Source: Pseudovibrio sp. Ad37
Lineage (GTDB): Bacteria; Pseudomonadota; Alphaproteobacteria; Rhizobiales; Stappiaceae
Reading direction: 5' to 3'
DNA: 64,000 nt
Assembly (NCBI RefSeq): GCF_001623075.1
Contig: NZ_LMCF01000067.1
Coordinates: 1 to 64,000 of the forward strand
The notes under the pieces: generated by a model
What the model saw: the letters and a program-made list of their open reading frames with translations, nothing else
Databases searched by the model: none
Told to the model about the DNA's origin: nothing
Part shown: piece after piece, positions 27,425-36,636 of the stretch
How the letters are laid out: each line of letters begins with the position of its first letter
Numbering within the stretch: the first letter of the stretch is position 1
Made by a program: the position numbers and the translations under genes

Positions 27425-28201
27425 TTATTCGCCGTAAACGTCGAAGGAGAAGTACTTGTCATTGATTTCTTTGTATTTGCCGTTTGCACGCAGAGCAGCA
27501 ATACCCTTGGTGAACAGAGCTGCAAGGTCTTCGTCACCTTTACGAACGCCAATGCCTGCACCAGGACCATGAATCTCTTCAACAGACTGCATGGTGCCAA
27601 GGATCTTACAGCAAGAGCCCTGATCAGAATTAACCCACTCAGTGAGAACCATCACGTCGTCAACAGCAGCATCAACACGGCCATTTTCCAGGTCCAGTTT
27701 GTACTCTTCAGAAGTTGGGTAAAGAGCAACGTCGGAGCCGTTCAGGATCTCTTCAGCGAATTGAGAGTGCGTGGTGCTGGCCTGTGCGCCAAGGCGAACG
27801 CCTTTAAGGCCTTCTGGAGAGGCTTCGCCCAATTCGGAATCTTTGCGTACTGCAATACCTGGAGGGCTGTTGTAGTACTTTTTAGAGAAGGAGATCTTTT
27901 CCATACGCTCTGGAGTGATGGACATAGATGCAAGGATGGTGTCGTACTTGCCAGCAACCAGACCGGGGATGATGCCGTCCCAGTCCTGAGTAACCCATGT
28001 ACACTCAAGCTTCAGCTCGTCACAAAGAGCATTCCCAATCTCAATGTCAAAGCCAGTCAGTGTTCCGTCAGCGGTGGTATAGTTGAATGGAGGATAGGCG
28101 CCCTCGGTACCCATGCGAACCTTTGTCCATTCTTTTGCTTCCGCGCCAGAAACTGCTGCCAACGCAATTGCTGCTACTGCTGCCAAACGCATAATACGCA
28201 T
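27425..28201 (-). CDS. Amino acid ABC transporter substrate-binding protein 3
   Basis: Third paralogue, 258 residues, closest to copy 1 (shared KEWTKVR, TTADG and YKEINDKYF stretches). The signal peptide ends in SGAEA near residue 22. TEGAYPPFNY and GKYDTILASMSIT are visible, and the SCCK pair is kept. ATG at 28201 follows CGGGGA. It has its own strong terminator, so it is a single-gene transcript. Ligand differences between the three copies cannot be read directly. Confidence 0.93.
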   Translation of the reverse strand: MRIMRLAAVAAIALAAVSGAEAKEWTKVRMGTEGAYPPFNYTTADGTLTGFDIEIGNALCDELKLECTWVTQDWDGIIPGLVAGKYDTILASMSITPERMEKISFSKKYYNSPPGIAVRKDSELGEASPEGLKGVRLGAQASTTHSQFAEEILNGSDVALYPTSEEYKLDLENGRVDAAVDDVMVLTEWVNSDQGSCCKILGTMQSVEEIHGPGAGIGVRKGDEDLAALFTKGIAALRANGKYKEINDKYFSFDVYGE

Positions 28202-28426
28202 ATTATGTCCCCGAATTAATTATCTTGGCAGGGTTTCTTTAGGTAGGCCCCTGCATAACCGGAGCTTATGTTTCACTAAAAGTATCCGTAGATCAACCTA
28301 TATACTAGGCATATTAGGCTAATTAATAGCAAAATGACGATGCTTCGCGGTAATATCTTGCAATATTTCGCAGCTTTGAGGGCAAACTTGTTAAAATTGC
28401 AACCAGTGATCTAGGCGTGGAAAAAT

Positions 28427-28456
28427 GGCTCGCACGCGATTCTGAAAATGCGAGCC
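28427..28456 (-). terminator. Terminator of moeA
   Basis: Eight-base arms 28427-28434 and 28449-28456 (GGCTCGCA with TGCGAGCC). On the minus strand a T-rich tail follows, eight bases beyond the moeA stop. Confidence 0.85.
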
Positions 28457-28463
28457 AGCAGAG

Positions 28464-29708
28464 TTACCTAAGGCCAATTTCATCAAAGCTGATGAACGGA
28501 ACAAGATCACCTTTGCAAACAGAAATCATATCTTCTGTCAACTCAATGAAGCCATCGGCGAAAGTTAAAGAAGATAACAAGGCTGATCCGTCACTGTGAT
28601 ACTTGGTCAGTTTAATAATGCCATTTTCAGTCACACGGCGCCCGCGCAAAAACTCACGGCGTCCGGCTTTGCGGCCAGAAACCTCAAAATCCGCAGCAAT
28701 GTATTGGCGCGGCGCTTCAATGAAGTCAGCCCCGGCAAGCGCTTCAATCAACGGGCGCGTAAGAAATGCGAAGGCGACAGTGGCTGCCACAGGATTGCCC
28801 GGAAGGCCGATAAAAACGCAATCAGGCAGTTCGCCCACCATAAAGGGACGCCCGGGCTTAACTGCAAGGTGCCAAAAGGTGGTCTTGCCAAGCTTGGAGA
28901 GCGTCGCAGAGACGAAATCTTTATCACCACCACCAGCACCGCCAGAGGTCAGGATCACATCACATTCTTTGGAGGCAGCTTCTAACGCAGTTTCCACAAT
29001 ATCACGTTGATCCGCCAGAATGCCGAGATCCACCAGCTCTACCGGCAAATTGGCAAGCATACCGCGCAGCAGGAAGTGGTTCGCATCAAAGATTTGCCCG
29101 TCCTGCCGCGTTGTTCCCGGACGGATCAGTTCATTGCCCGTTGAAAAAACACCAACCTTCAGCCGGCGGTATGTTTGCAGTTGGTCAATACCGATGGAGG
29201 CAGTCGCGGCAATCTCCTGCGGGCGCAGCACAGTACCTGCCTTCACTATAGGTGCGCCTTTGGTCTGGTCTTCACCTTTGCGACGGATATTACAGCCAGC
29301 CGAATAGCTCCGAGACAGCTGAACCAAACGTGCTCCATCGCTTTCACTCTCAGAGCAATCTTCTTGAGGAACAACAAAATCGACTCCTTCGGGAACTGGT
29401 GCCCCCGTAAAAATGCGCGCAGCTTCTCCCGGCTTCAGCGCGACTTCCGGCATGGAGCCAGCAAAGACTTCCATGACCACAGGAAAGGAAGTTTGTGCAG
29501 AGCCATCTCGCTGAGTAGCAATCGCGTAGCCATCCATTGCAGAATTATCAAGTGGAGGAAGGTCGCAAGTTGCAATGATGTTTTCGGCAAGAACACGGCC
29601 ATACGCCTCGTAAAGCGATGTTTCTTCTGCAGTGACTTTGCAGTGACCTAAACCTCGCAAATGAGAAAGGGCTTCGTCAAAGCTCAGACTGGGCGTTTTC
29701 GTGTTCAT
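28464..29708 (-). CDS. moeA: Molybdopterin molybdenumtransferase MoeA
   Basis: Inserts molybdate into adenylylated molybdopterin to give the molybdenum cofactor. The 414-residue product has the MoeA N-terminal motif (DLPPLDNSAMDGYA near residue 52), the FTGAPVPEG segment, the central MoCF-binding domain (SGGAGGGDKDFV, then PGRPFMVGELP and GLPGNPVA), and a small C-terminal domain. It follows mobA with a 105-base gap on the same strand. Confidence 0.95.
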   Translation of the reverse strand: MNTKTPSLSFDEALSHLRGLGHCKVTAEETSLYEAYGRVLAENIIATCDLPPLDNSAMDGYAIATQRDGSAQTSFPVVMEVFAGSMPEVALKPGEAARIFTGAPVPEGVDFVVPQEDCSESESDGARLVQLSRSYSAGCNIRRKGEDQTKGAPIVKAGTVLRPQEIAATASIGIDQLQTYRRLKVGVFSTGNELIRPGTTRQDGQIFDANHFLLRGMLANLPVELVDLGILADQRDIVETALEAASKECDVILTSGGAGGGDKDFVSATLSKLGKTTFWHLAVKPGRPFMVGELPDCVFIGLPGNPVAATVAFAFLTRPLIEALAGADFIEAPRQYIAADFEVSGRKAGRREFLRGRRVTENGIIKLTKYHSDGSALLSSLTFADGFIELTEDMISVCKGDLVPFISFDEIGLR

Positions 29709-29813
29709 GTCTATTCCGGAAACTTGAGTGGGCGTGTTTCTTTATTTACCAGAGTCACGCCTTAGGATTTGGCAAAAATCAAAGATCTCACAGGCATCTG
29801 ATCGTTTTGACGA

Positions 29814-30455
29814 CTATTGCACCTGTAATTGAGCAAGATGCTCAAGTGCGATGGCAACATCTTCCGGCGTGTTGATGTTAAGGAAGGGATCAACCGCGTT
29901 CTGAAGTTCGAATTCCACGATGACGGGCGGATAATCTTTAAAAAAGCCTTTGATGCTGCGACCACCCTTCAAAAGGTACCCTTTCAAAGGGTCTACTAAG
30001 GCCACAGGCCACAAGCCAAATACAAAGTGGTCGCGCCCACCGCTGGAGCAAATGATTGGGGCGCCTGCATTCGTTTTTCTGCTGGCAGCAAGCGTCTCCA
30101 CCAGGTTCGTTGGAAAAAACGGCGTATCAATTGCCACAGTCACAACGTCGGATGCGCCAGGAGCGTTTTGTCTTACCCAGCTCAATGAACTGTGAACACC
30201 AGCCAATGGCCCTAGATGGCCTTCAAGCTGATCTGAGAGCATCGGCAATCCCAGGCTTTCGTGAAGATCACTTGGCTCATTCACGCTCAAAACACTCTGT
30301 GCGACTTGCCCATGCAAGCGGGAAGCAACATGTTCCAGCAAAGCCGTGCCATTCAGGTCTAGTAATGCTTTATCAGAGCCGCCCATGCGTCGGGACTTCC
30401 CACCGCAGAGGATACAGCCGATCACTTTGTTTCGCTTCTCTGTTTCAACAGACAT
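29814..30455 (-). CDS. mobA: Molybdenum cofactor guanylyltransferase MobA
   Basis: Attaches GMP from GTP to the molybdenum cofactor to make the guanine dinucleotide form used by DMSO-reductase family enzymes. The nucleotidyltransferase signature ILCGGKSRRMGGSDKALL lies at residues 14-31, and the AIDTPFFP magnesium-binding segment near 110. The frame is open to 30653, but the extension runs through a family B repeat; ATG at 30455 gives the normal 213-residue protein. It is upstream of moeA in what looks like one transcript. Confidence 0.94.
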   Translation of the reverse strand: MSVETEKRNKVIGCILCGGKSRRMGGSDKALLDLNGTALLEHVASRLHGQVAQSVLSVNEPSDLHESLGLPMLSDQLEGHLGPLAGVHSSLSWVRQNAPGASDVVTVAIDTPFFPTNLVETLAASRKTNAGAPIICSSGGRDHFVFGLWPVALVDPLKGYLLKGGRSIKGFFKDYPPVIVEFELQNAVDPFLNINTPEDVAIALEHLAQLQVQ

Positions 30456-30477
30456 ACCTGATTTCCCACTTAGGCCT

Positions 30478-30580
30478 AGAGCGCGTTCCGTTTGATTGGA
30501 TTCAATTAAACGAGAAGAATTCGCTCCACCAAAGATGTTAGAGCACGCCGCGTGAATGTTAATGAACGTGACGTGTTCTA
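30478..30580. repeat. Dispersed repeat, family B copy 3
   Basis: Carries GCGCGTTCCGTTTGATT, the core AGAATTCGCTC (30516-30526), CACCAAAGATG and a tail with GAGC...GTTCT. It lies 23 bases upstream of the mobA start. Confidence 0.82.
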
Positions 30581-30744
30581 ACACACAAATCATCAGCGCT
30601 ACTTGTGAGGCAGAATAGGGCAGGGTGCAAAGTGGCATCCAGTCGCAAACCACAAGAAAACACTCCTAAAGGCAGTGGGAGGAGAAGTGCCTTTAAGAGC
30701 GTCGGGGAGCGGTGGTCATGCCACCTTGGGGAACAAGCGTGGGA

Positions 30745-31203
30745 CTACATGAGAGCAAGGCGACTGGTCAGCTGGCTTTCACTCATGTTCATCGAGAGTA
30801 GAAGCAGCAATTCCATCACCTCTTCGCTACAGGTGCGATCAGGGTGGGCCAGAAGATTGCCAAAGAACTTGGGGTAATGGCTATCGGCTTCCTCACGAAG
30901 GTCGCAGAAGTGCATCCAGCAATTATGAAAGAGCCTGAAATCCTGTTCTTCATTTGAAAGGACAGTCAGATCAGAATGCCGCTTATCTTCAAGCACACAT
31001 TCAAACGTCCGCTTCACTAAGGGCCATGGGCCTTCCAAAAGCTGAAAAATATGATTGTCTGTCAAGATCAGGGCGCCGGTAACGCCTGCCATTGAGTTGA
31101 TGCGCCGAATACGGGTCAACGATCGCTCGACTTCCTCGTCGAGGCTATAACGAAGCGCAGGCCAATGAATGCGGCTGCGATAACATAATTGCGTAACACT
31201 CAT
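30745..31203 (-). CDS. BLUF-domain blue-light sensor
   Basis: A 152-residue stand-alone BLUF protein, an FAD-binding photoreceptor. The residues needed for the photocycle are present: Tyr8 (LCYRS), Asn36 (RINSMAGVTG) and Gln54 (IFQLLEG). The RHSDLTVL stretch matches the family's third strand region, and the C-terminal 45 residues are helical and probably couple to a partner or a dimer. No EAL, GGDEF or DNA-binding domain is fused. Neighbouring genes give no clear output pathway. Confidence 0.9.
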   Translation of the reverse strand: MSVTQLCYRSRIHWPALRYSLDEEVERSLTRIRRINSMAGVTGALILTDNHIFQLLEGPWPLVKRTFECVLEDKRHSDLTVLSNEEQDFRLFHNCWMHFCDLREEADSHYPKFFGNLLAHPDRTCSEEVMELLLLLSMNMSESQLTSRLALM

Positions 31204-31307
31204 TGTCAGATCCTCCGGTTCATGAAAGCCTGACAGTAAATTCTTCTAAAAATGTAAAATACAGTGTTTAAAATATTGATACTTCTCGCTTTTTGCGAAA
31301 AAAAGAA

Positions 31308-31332
31308 AAAGCGGAGCCTATGGCCCCGCTTT
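31308..31332 (-). terminator. Terminator downstream of the nucleotidase gene
   Basis: Seven-base arms 31308-31314 and 31326-31332 (AAAGCGG with CCGCTTT), followed on the minus strand by a long T-rich run. It is about 90 bases beyond the nucleotidase stop, with a family A-like repeat between. Confidence 0.8.
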
Positions 31333-31360
31333 CTCAAAGTCATGTAAGTCACTCAGACTT

Positions 31361-31411
31361 AGAGCATATCCTCGCAAAGTGCTCCCGGTTTTTGGGAACG
31401 GAGGACGCTCT
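31361..31411. repeat. Dispersed palindromic repeat, family A-like, divergent copy 3
   Basis: The outer arms AGAGC (31361-31365) and GCTCT (31407-31411) pair, then TCCTC with GAGGA, around a centre containing CCCGGTTTTTGGGA that resembles the CCGGTTTTCGGA of copies 1 and 2. It abuts the end of the nucleotidase gene. Confidence 0.6.
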
Positions 31412-31419
31412 AAGGAAAA

Positions 31420-33399
31420 TCAGAGAGTGATGCGGTACATGGCAAAACCGTCTTTGCCTTCGCCAGCCGCTTCAATCTGAACGCCCTTCACGCCTTTCAT
31501 GTGCTTTTCAGCAGCAGGTCCGGTCTCAAACAGAACAGTTGTGTCAGCAACAGGTTTGAAGTTCCAGTTCGCATCGGCGGATGGATTAATCGTACCTTGG
31601 TCCACAATGTACCGAACAATCACATCACGGTTTGTGTCCGGACCAACAAAGATGATCACATCATCATTGATGCCAGGGAAGTTACCACCACCGCCAGCGC
31701 GATAGTTGTTGGTTGCAACAACAAACTTCTGATCCATATCGATTGGCTTACCTTCAAACTGAAGGTTCACGATGCGGTTAGACTCTGGATGCGCAACATT
31801 GCCTTTACCGTCATACTTGGAAGGCTGTGTCAGGTCGATCTCGTAGGTAACACCGTCAATCACATCGAAGTTGTAAGAACGGAAATCAGCATCCAGAAGG
31901 ACTTGGTCTTTCTTACCAGCTTCAATCTGGTTGAACATACCAGAAGAACGCTCAAGCCATTCCTTCACGTCTTTACCAGTGATCAGCACTGCACGTGTTG
32001 TGTTTGGGTAAAGGTAAAGGTCAGCAACGTTCTTAATTGCGATATCACCAGCAGCAACGTCAGTATAGTAGTCCGCACCACCGCGACCACCTGCCTTGAA
32101 CGGAGCAGCAGCGGAAAGCACTGGTAGTCCAGCCCACTCAGTGTCCTTAAGCATTTCCTTAGTGTACCAGGTCTGCGCTTTAGAAACGATCTGAACAGAC
32201 GGATCATCAGCCACCAGAGCAAAGTAGGAATGCAGCGGAGCAGAGGATTTTCCCACAGCGCGGCGCACATAAGAAAGCGTCTTTTGGTGATCATCCTCAA
32301 CCGCTGCCAGCACTTCTTCATCACTGGAAACAAGAGGAATCCGCTTACGACCTTCTTTCTTATAGATAGACGGTACGTCTGTGGTGAAGTTTGCAATGCG
32401 CCAGCCGTTGTTACCGTCGCGCTCAATCATCAGATCGATGACACCGAGATGAGAACCCCAGAAACCGCCCATAGCAACTGGTTTGCCTTGCAGGGTGCCT
32501 TTGACAGCATCAACGCCAGGAATACCATCATAGCTAGGCCCCGGGAAGACATCGTGCTGGTGACCCGTAAACAGAGCATCAATGCCTTCAACACCAGCGA
32601 TGTGTAGCGCAGTGTTTGCAGCTCCGTCTTCATGTTCGCCACCAGCGATACCACCGTGACACAACGCAATGATGAGGTCGCAGCCTTGTTCCTTCATTTC
32701 AGGAACCCATGCACGCGCAGCATCAACCATGTCACGAGTGTTCGCCTTACCAACCAGGTGACGGGAGTCCCAATTCATGATCATTGGAGGAACGAAGCCA
32801 ACAAAACCCACTTTAATCGTGTGCTCGATGCCAGCACCGTCTTTGATCTTCTTCTCAACAATAGTGTACGGCTTCAGGAACAGATCATCCTTACGGCCAT
32901 TGGAAGCAAGGGTGGTACCTTTGGAAACATTGGAAGAAACAACAGGGAAGTTTGCGCCAGAAAGAACCTTCATCATGAAGTCCAGACCGTAGTTGAACTC
33001 ATGGTTTCCTAATGTGCCAGCGTCGTAACCCAGTACGTTCATGCCTTTGATGACCGGGTGGATATCACCTTCACGCATGCCGCGCTCGTAGGCGATGTAG
33101 TCGCCCATCGGGTTGCCCTGCAGGAAATCACCATTATCAACGAGCATGGAGTTGGTTGCTTCAGAGCGCAGCTTTTTGATGATAGTTGCTGTGCGAGCAA
33201 GGCCAGCCGTGTCCATTGGGCGGTCAGCATAATAGTCATATGGAGCGACGTGGACGTGGAGGTCGGTTGTTTCCATCAAACGCAAGTGCGCTGTGTTCTC
33301 TTTTGCAAGAACAGAATATGGATGCACCATTGCAATGGCACCGGTAGCGGCCATGCCCCCCAGCACGCTACGACGATTCATTAAAATAGGATTAGACAC
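31420..33399 (-). CDS. cpdB: Bifunctional 2',3'-cyclic-nucleotide 2'-phosphodiesterase/3'-nucleotidase
   Basis: Periplasmic metallophosphoesterase of 659 residues that releases nucleosides and phosphate from extracellular nucleotides. A twin-arginine signal is visible (NRRSVLGG, residues 8-15). The metal-binding motifs are TTDLHVH (near 40), DNGDFLQG (near 84), GNHEFNYG (near 127) and GHQHD (near 245). The C-terminal 5'-nucleotidase domain follows. Length and motif order fit CpdB; a UshA-like 5'-nucleotidase is the alternative. Confidence 0.9.
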   Translation of the reverse strand: MSNPILMNRRSVLGGMAATGAIAMVHPYSVLAKENTAHLRLMETTDLHVHVAPYDYYADRPMDTAGLARTATIIKKLRSEATNSMLVDNGDFLQGNPMGDYIAYERGMREGDIHPVIKGMNVLGYDAGTLGNHEFNYGLDFMMKVLSGANFPVVSSNVSKGTTLASNGRKDDLFLKPYTIVEKKIKDGAGIEHTIKVGFVGFVPPMIMNWDSRHLVGKANTRDMVDAARAWVPEMKEQGCDLIIALCHGGIAGGEHEDGAANTALHIAGVEGIDALFTGHQHDVFPGPSYDGIPGVDAVKGTLQGKPVAMGGFWGSHLGVIDLMIERDGNNGWRIANFTTDVPSIYKKEGRKRIPLVSSDEEVLAAVEDDHQKTLSYVRRAVGKSSAPLHSYFALVADDPSVQIVSKAQTWYTKEMLKDTEWAGLPVLSAAAPFKAGGRGGADYYTDVAAGDIAIKNVADLYLYPNTTRAVLITGKDVKEWLERSSGMFNQIEAGKKDQVLLDADFRSYNFDVIDGVTYEIDLTQPSKYDGKGNVAHPESNRIVNLQFEGKPIDMDQKFVVATNNYRAGGGGNFPGINDDVIIFVGPDTNRDVIVRYIVDQGTINPSADANWNFKPVADTTVLFETGPAAEKHMKGVKGVQIEAAGEGKDGFAMYRITL

Positions 33400-33919
33400 G
33401 ATTGCCTCCTAGCCCGTGGAAAATGCAGAACATAATTGTCAGCATGAATTTTGCCCGATCCTCCAGCTTCTGGTCGCAGCAGCAAGAGGGTTCTTAGGCC
33501 CCTAAATACCATGCATTCCCCTCAGTTTGTGGGCCTAATGTATCAGGAACATGAAACAGGTTCTCCAATGCGTAAGGCAGATCCCCTAGGCGGTGCGCTA
33601 ATCCTCAGAAGACACTGGGTTTTATCTGCAATGAAAGATTTTGCGTGAAGCGCAAATATCTGTGAATTTGTGATGGTGACCTCAACTTTGCGTGAACTCT
33701 GCTCAACTGATTGCATGCCGGGTTGGCAAAACAGGTTGCGAATGTGCAAAGGACAAAGAACGTCTTTGGTGAATTCTGTATTGCTCTATTCTTCGTGCGA
33801 AGTATACCAAGATATAAAAGAACCATCGGCAAAAGCTTGCACATTTAGATTGCAGGCATATTTGTTTTCAAGATCATATTATCCCTCTCTGCAATACAGA
33901 GCTTTACAGGGTGTGCACT
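33400..33919. other. Spacer between cpdB and mrp with no supported gene
   Basis: Short frames at 33451-33648 and 33670-33939 have no convincing ribosome sites or protein-like composition. The two flanking genes are divergent, so promoters for both should lie here. Confidence 0.6.
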
Positions 33920-35140
33920 ATGGACAACGACAGACCTAAAGGATTGTGGGGGCGCCTCAAAGGCGGGTTCACATCAGGCAAGAACCATAAGGATACTGAA
34001 GAGACTATGGCTGGGTTGACGCAGGAGCGCGTTCTCGACGTGCTCAAACAGGTTAAATCGCCTGATGGCAAGAGCAATATTGTTGATCAGGATCTGGTTG
34101 CAGACCTGTTTGTATCAGATGGTCGTGTCGTCTTTTCTATCAGAGTACCCGCAGAGCGAGCTTCTGAACTTGAAGGGCTTCGCTTGGCCGCTGAGAAGGT
34201 TGTGTCGGTGCTTCCTGATGCTGAAACGGTCCTTGTCGCACTCACAGCAGAAAAACAACCTGGCTCTCCATCTGCGCCACCACCTGCTGCACGTAAAGCT
34301 CCGCCGAAAGGCGCTCCAATGCCAGCAAAGCAGGAAGTACCTGGCGTGAAACACATTATAGCTGTTGCATCAGGTAAAGGTGGGGTTGGTAAATCAACAA
34401 CATCAGCCAATCTCGCACTTGCTCTTTCTGCAATGGGCTTGAAGGTTGGTTTACTGGACGCTGATATTTATGGCCCATCAATCCCAAAGCTTATGGGAGC
34501 CTCTGGACAGCCGGAAGTTCTTGAAAACCGTATTATGAAGCCTGTGGAAGCTCATGGCATCAAGCTGATGTCTATTGGTTTTCTGGTAGAAGAAGAAACA
34601 GCCATGATCTGGCGTGGCCCAATGGTGGTGTCTGCTCTCAATCAGATGCTGCGCGAAGTTGACTGGGGTGAGCTGGATGCGCTTATCGTTGACCTCCCGC
34701 CAGGAACGGGTGATGTTCAGTTGACTATGGCTCAAAAAGTACCTCTGACAGGCGCTTTGGTCGTTTCAACACCACAGGACCTTGCGCTTCTGGATGCACG
34801 CCGCGGTATTGCCATGTTTGAGAAAGTTGCGATCCCTGTCTTGGGTATCGTCGAAAACATGAGTCACTTTGTCTGCCCAGACTGCGGTGGCACGCATGAG
34901 ATCTTTGGTCATGGTGGTGCAAAAGCAGAAGCTGAGAAGATGAAAGTCCCATTCTTGGGTGAAGTGCCCCTGACGATGGAAATCAGAGAACAATCTGATA
35001 CAGGCACTCCAATCACAGTGAGTAACCCAGACAGTCCAGTCTCAAAGGCCTACGGCATCATTGCTGCTGGCCTGTGGCAGGGCGTCCTTCAACCCACTGG
35101 CGATGCTGCAAGGTCAGCACCTAAAATCGTTATTGGTTGA
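33920..35140 (+). CDS. mrp: Mrp/NBP35-family iron-sulfur cluster carrier ATPase
   Basis: Cytosolic P-loop scaffold or carrier for Fe-S clusters. An N-terminal MIP18/DUF59-like domain (about residues 30-115) precedes a Pro/Ala-rich linker and a ParA-type ATPase: deviant Walker A GKGGVGKSTTSANLAL (near 155), DADIYGPSIPKLMG (near 185), LPPGTGDVQLT (near 260), and the CPDC pair (near 316) that binds the cluster. ATG at 33920 is used; GTG at 33911 and ATG at 34007 are alternatives, the last giving the commonest N-terminus (MAGLTQERVL). Confidence 0.93.
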   Translation: MDNDRPKGLWGRLKGGFTSGKNHKDTEETMAGLTQERVLDVLKQVKSPDGKSNIVDQDLVADLFVSDGRVVFSIRVPAERASELEGLRLAAEKVVSVLPDAETVLVALTAEKQPGSPSAPPPAARKAPPKGAPMPAKQEVPGVKHIIAVASGKGGVGKSTTSANLALALSAMGLKVGLLDADIYGPSIPKLMGASGQPEVLENRIMKPVEAHGIKLMSIGFLVEEETAMIWRGPMVVSALNQMLREVDWGELDALIVDLPPGTGDVQLTMAQKVPLTGALVVSTPQDLALLDARRGIAMFEKVAIPVLGIVENMSHFVCPDCGGTHEIFGHGGAKAEAEKMKVPFLGEVPLTMEIREQSDTGTPITVSNPDSPVSKAYGIIAAGLWQGVLQPTGDAARSAPKIVIG

Positions 35141-35246
35141 TCGGTAATAAATTGACTTGATTGATAAGGCTTCACTTAGACGGCAGGTAGTCATCTCGTT
35201 GACATCTGCCGTTTCTGTTTGCAGTGCCCAGTTCTACGAAATGCAA

Positions 35247-36014
35247 TTATGAAAGGCAGAGCTCATCAAGTGCCGACTTTATCCAGTCTATGAATGCCTT
35301 GCACTTATGTTTCTGAAATGAATATTCCAACCCAACCAACATATAGTGAGCAGTTGCAGAAATTTCGAATTCGAATGGTTTCGCCAGAAGACCAAGTCGT
35401 GCGTCATGCGCGCACAAAACTTTGCGACCAAGAATAACACCAGCCCCCTCAATCGCTGCATCCTGAGCATGGTCAATTTGAGAAAAGTGCATCCCTTTCT
35501 CCGACCAAGAGGCCCTAGAGATTCCAGCAGTCTTCAACCATGCCTTCCATCCCGGTGCGTTCAAGAATGTCGCCATGCTGTCTTCGTGAAGCAAAGTAAA
35601 GTTCTTTAGGTCGGCGGGCTCATTCATTTCATTCGCCAGTCGAGGCGCACACATGGGTGTAAGAAAATCTTCCGCTAGAAAATCAATATGTAATCCCGGA
35701 TATGGCCCACGCCCAAAGCGGAGCCCGAGATCAACATCGTTCCTGTAGAAATCTACGAGCTTCAAATTGGCGGAAATGCGAAGTTCGATTTCAGGATAAG
35801 CCTCCATGAAGCGATAAATCCGAGGCGCAATAACTTTGGAAGCTGTTCCCGGTCCCGTGGATATAACGAGGACTTTATCCTCATCTACTCCTTTAATGTG
35901 AGCAACAGCCTCGCTGAAGTTTTCTAACCCAGCTTCGACGCCCGGTAATAAACGGTGCCCGGCTGAAGTAAGCTCAAGTTGACTGGCAGCTTTAGCAAGG
36001 TTTATATGCGGTTC
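35247..36014 (-). pseudogene. LysR-family regulator lacking its DNA-binding N-terminus
   Basis: The frame stays open from 36014 to the stop at 35247 and encodes the end of a LysR helix-turn-helix region (QLELTSAGHRLLPGV), the linker and the whole effector-binding domain (about 200 residues). The first 45-50 residues, including the recognition helix, are missing, and an in-frame TGA stands at 36015-36017. The first ATG inside is at 35807, which would leave only part of the effector domain. Just outside the break lies an inverted repeat (36010-36016 with 36027-36033), so insertion or deletion probably removed the 5' end. It is most likely non-functional as a regulator. Confidence 0.78.
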
Positions 36015-36367
36015 TCATGTCATGGGGAGAACCCTTTGGACAGACTCTATGTGCGTAAGAGAGGGAAAACAGCGATGTAAGCTTAAGAGCTAAACTATAC
36101 ACTGCAAAAACTGGCAATCAATAGGTAAAGTAAATAAGTCGTTAATGCATAAATGTAAATTTTATTAATTAGAAAATTTATTTAAATCAATGAGTTAATG
36201 AATGTATGTGCAGGTTGAATTTACTGTTGTTTACCAACGGCACTGAATAATAGTGCCTAAGTCCAACAAACTTAAATTATTCTGCAAATTTGATTCATAA
36301 ATTGGCAAGAAATGAAGGCCTAGCTTGCTGTTAGTCCCAATGAGGACTGAGGCTTCTGGGGCTCAAA
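36015..36367. other. AT-rich spacer before the Flp pilin gene
   Basis: No gene is supported. The left end has the inverted repeat at the LysR break. The rest (36070-36330) is markedly AT-rich with long A and T runs, unlike the neighbouring genes, and should include the pilin promoter. Confidence 0.55.
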
Positions 36368-36559
36368 ATGGAGTTTAAAACAATGTTCTCTAAATTTTTT
36401 AAGGACGAATCCGGCGCAACTGCGATTGAATATGGTATTCTAGCAGCGTTTATCTCGGTAGTTATTATTGGTGTGGTAACTACGCTGGGAGAACAGCTAC
36501 AGGTAGTGTTTCAGAGTGTGATTGATGCACTTGATCCGCCTCCGCCTCCACCCAAGTAA
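36368..36559 (+). CDS. Flp/Fap-type type IVb pilin subunit
   Basis: A 63-residue pilin precursor: short charged leader (FKDESG, residues 11-16), then the prepilin peptidase region (GATAIEYG) and a hydrophobic helix (about 18-45) with the Glu-Tyr pair typical of Flp pilins. The C-terminus ends in six prolines and a Lys. No tad/cpa assembly genes are nearby, so it depends on a locus elsewhere. ATG at 36383 (MFSKFF), with GGAG upstream, is an alternative start. Confidence 0.9.
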   Translation: MEFKTMFSKFFKDESGATAIEYGILAAFISVVIIGVVTTLGEQLQVVFQSVIDALDPPPPPPK

Positions 36560-36582
36560 TCCAGATACTGATGAAACTTAAT

Positions 36583-36616
36583 AATAAAGCCCAACTGCCT
36601 TCAGTTGGGCTTTATT
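36583..36616 (+). terminator. Terminator after the Flp pilin gene
   Basis: Perfect 15-base arms 36583-36597 and 36602-36616 (AATAAAGCCCAACTG and its complement) with a 4-base loop. It also faces the convergent moaA gene. Confidence 0.93.
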
Positions 36617-36636
36617 ACATTTAAGTAGCTCAACCT

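Noticed and set aside
33451-33919. Two short frames between cpdB and mrp
   Set aside because: No start signals or protein-like composition.
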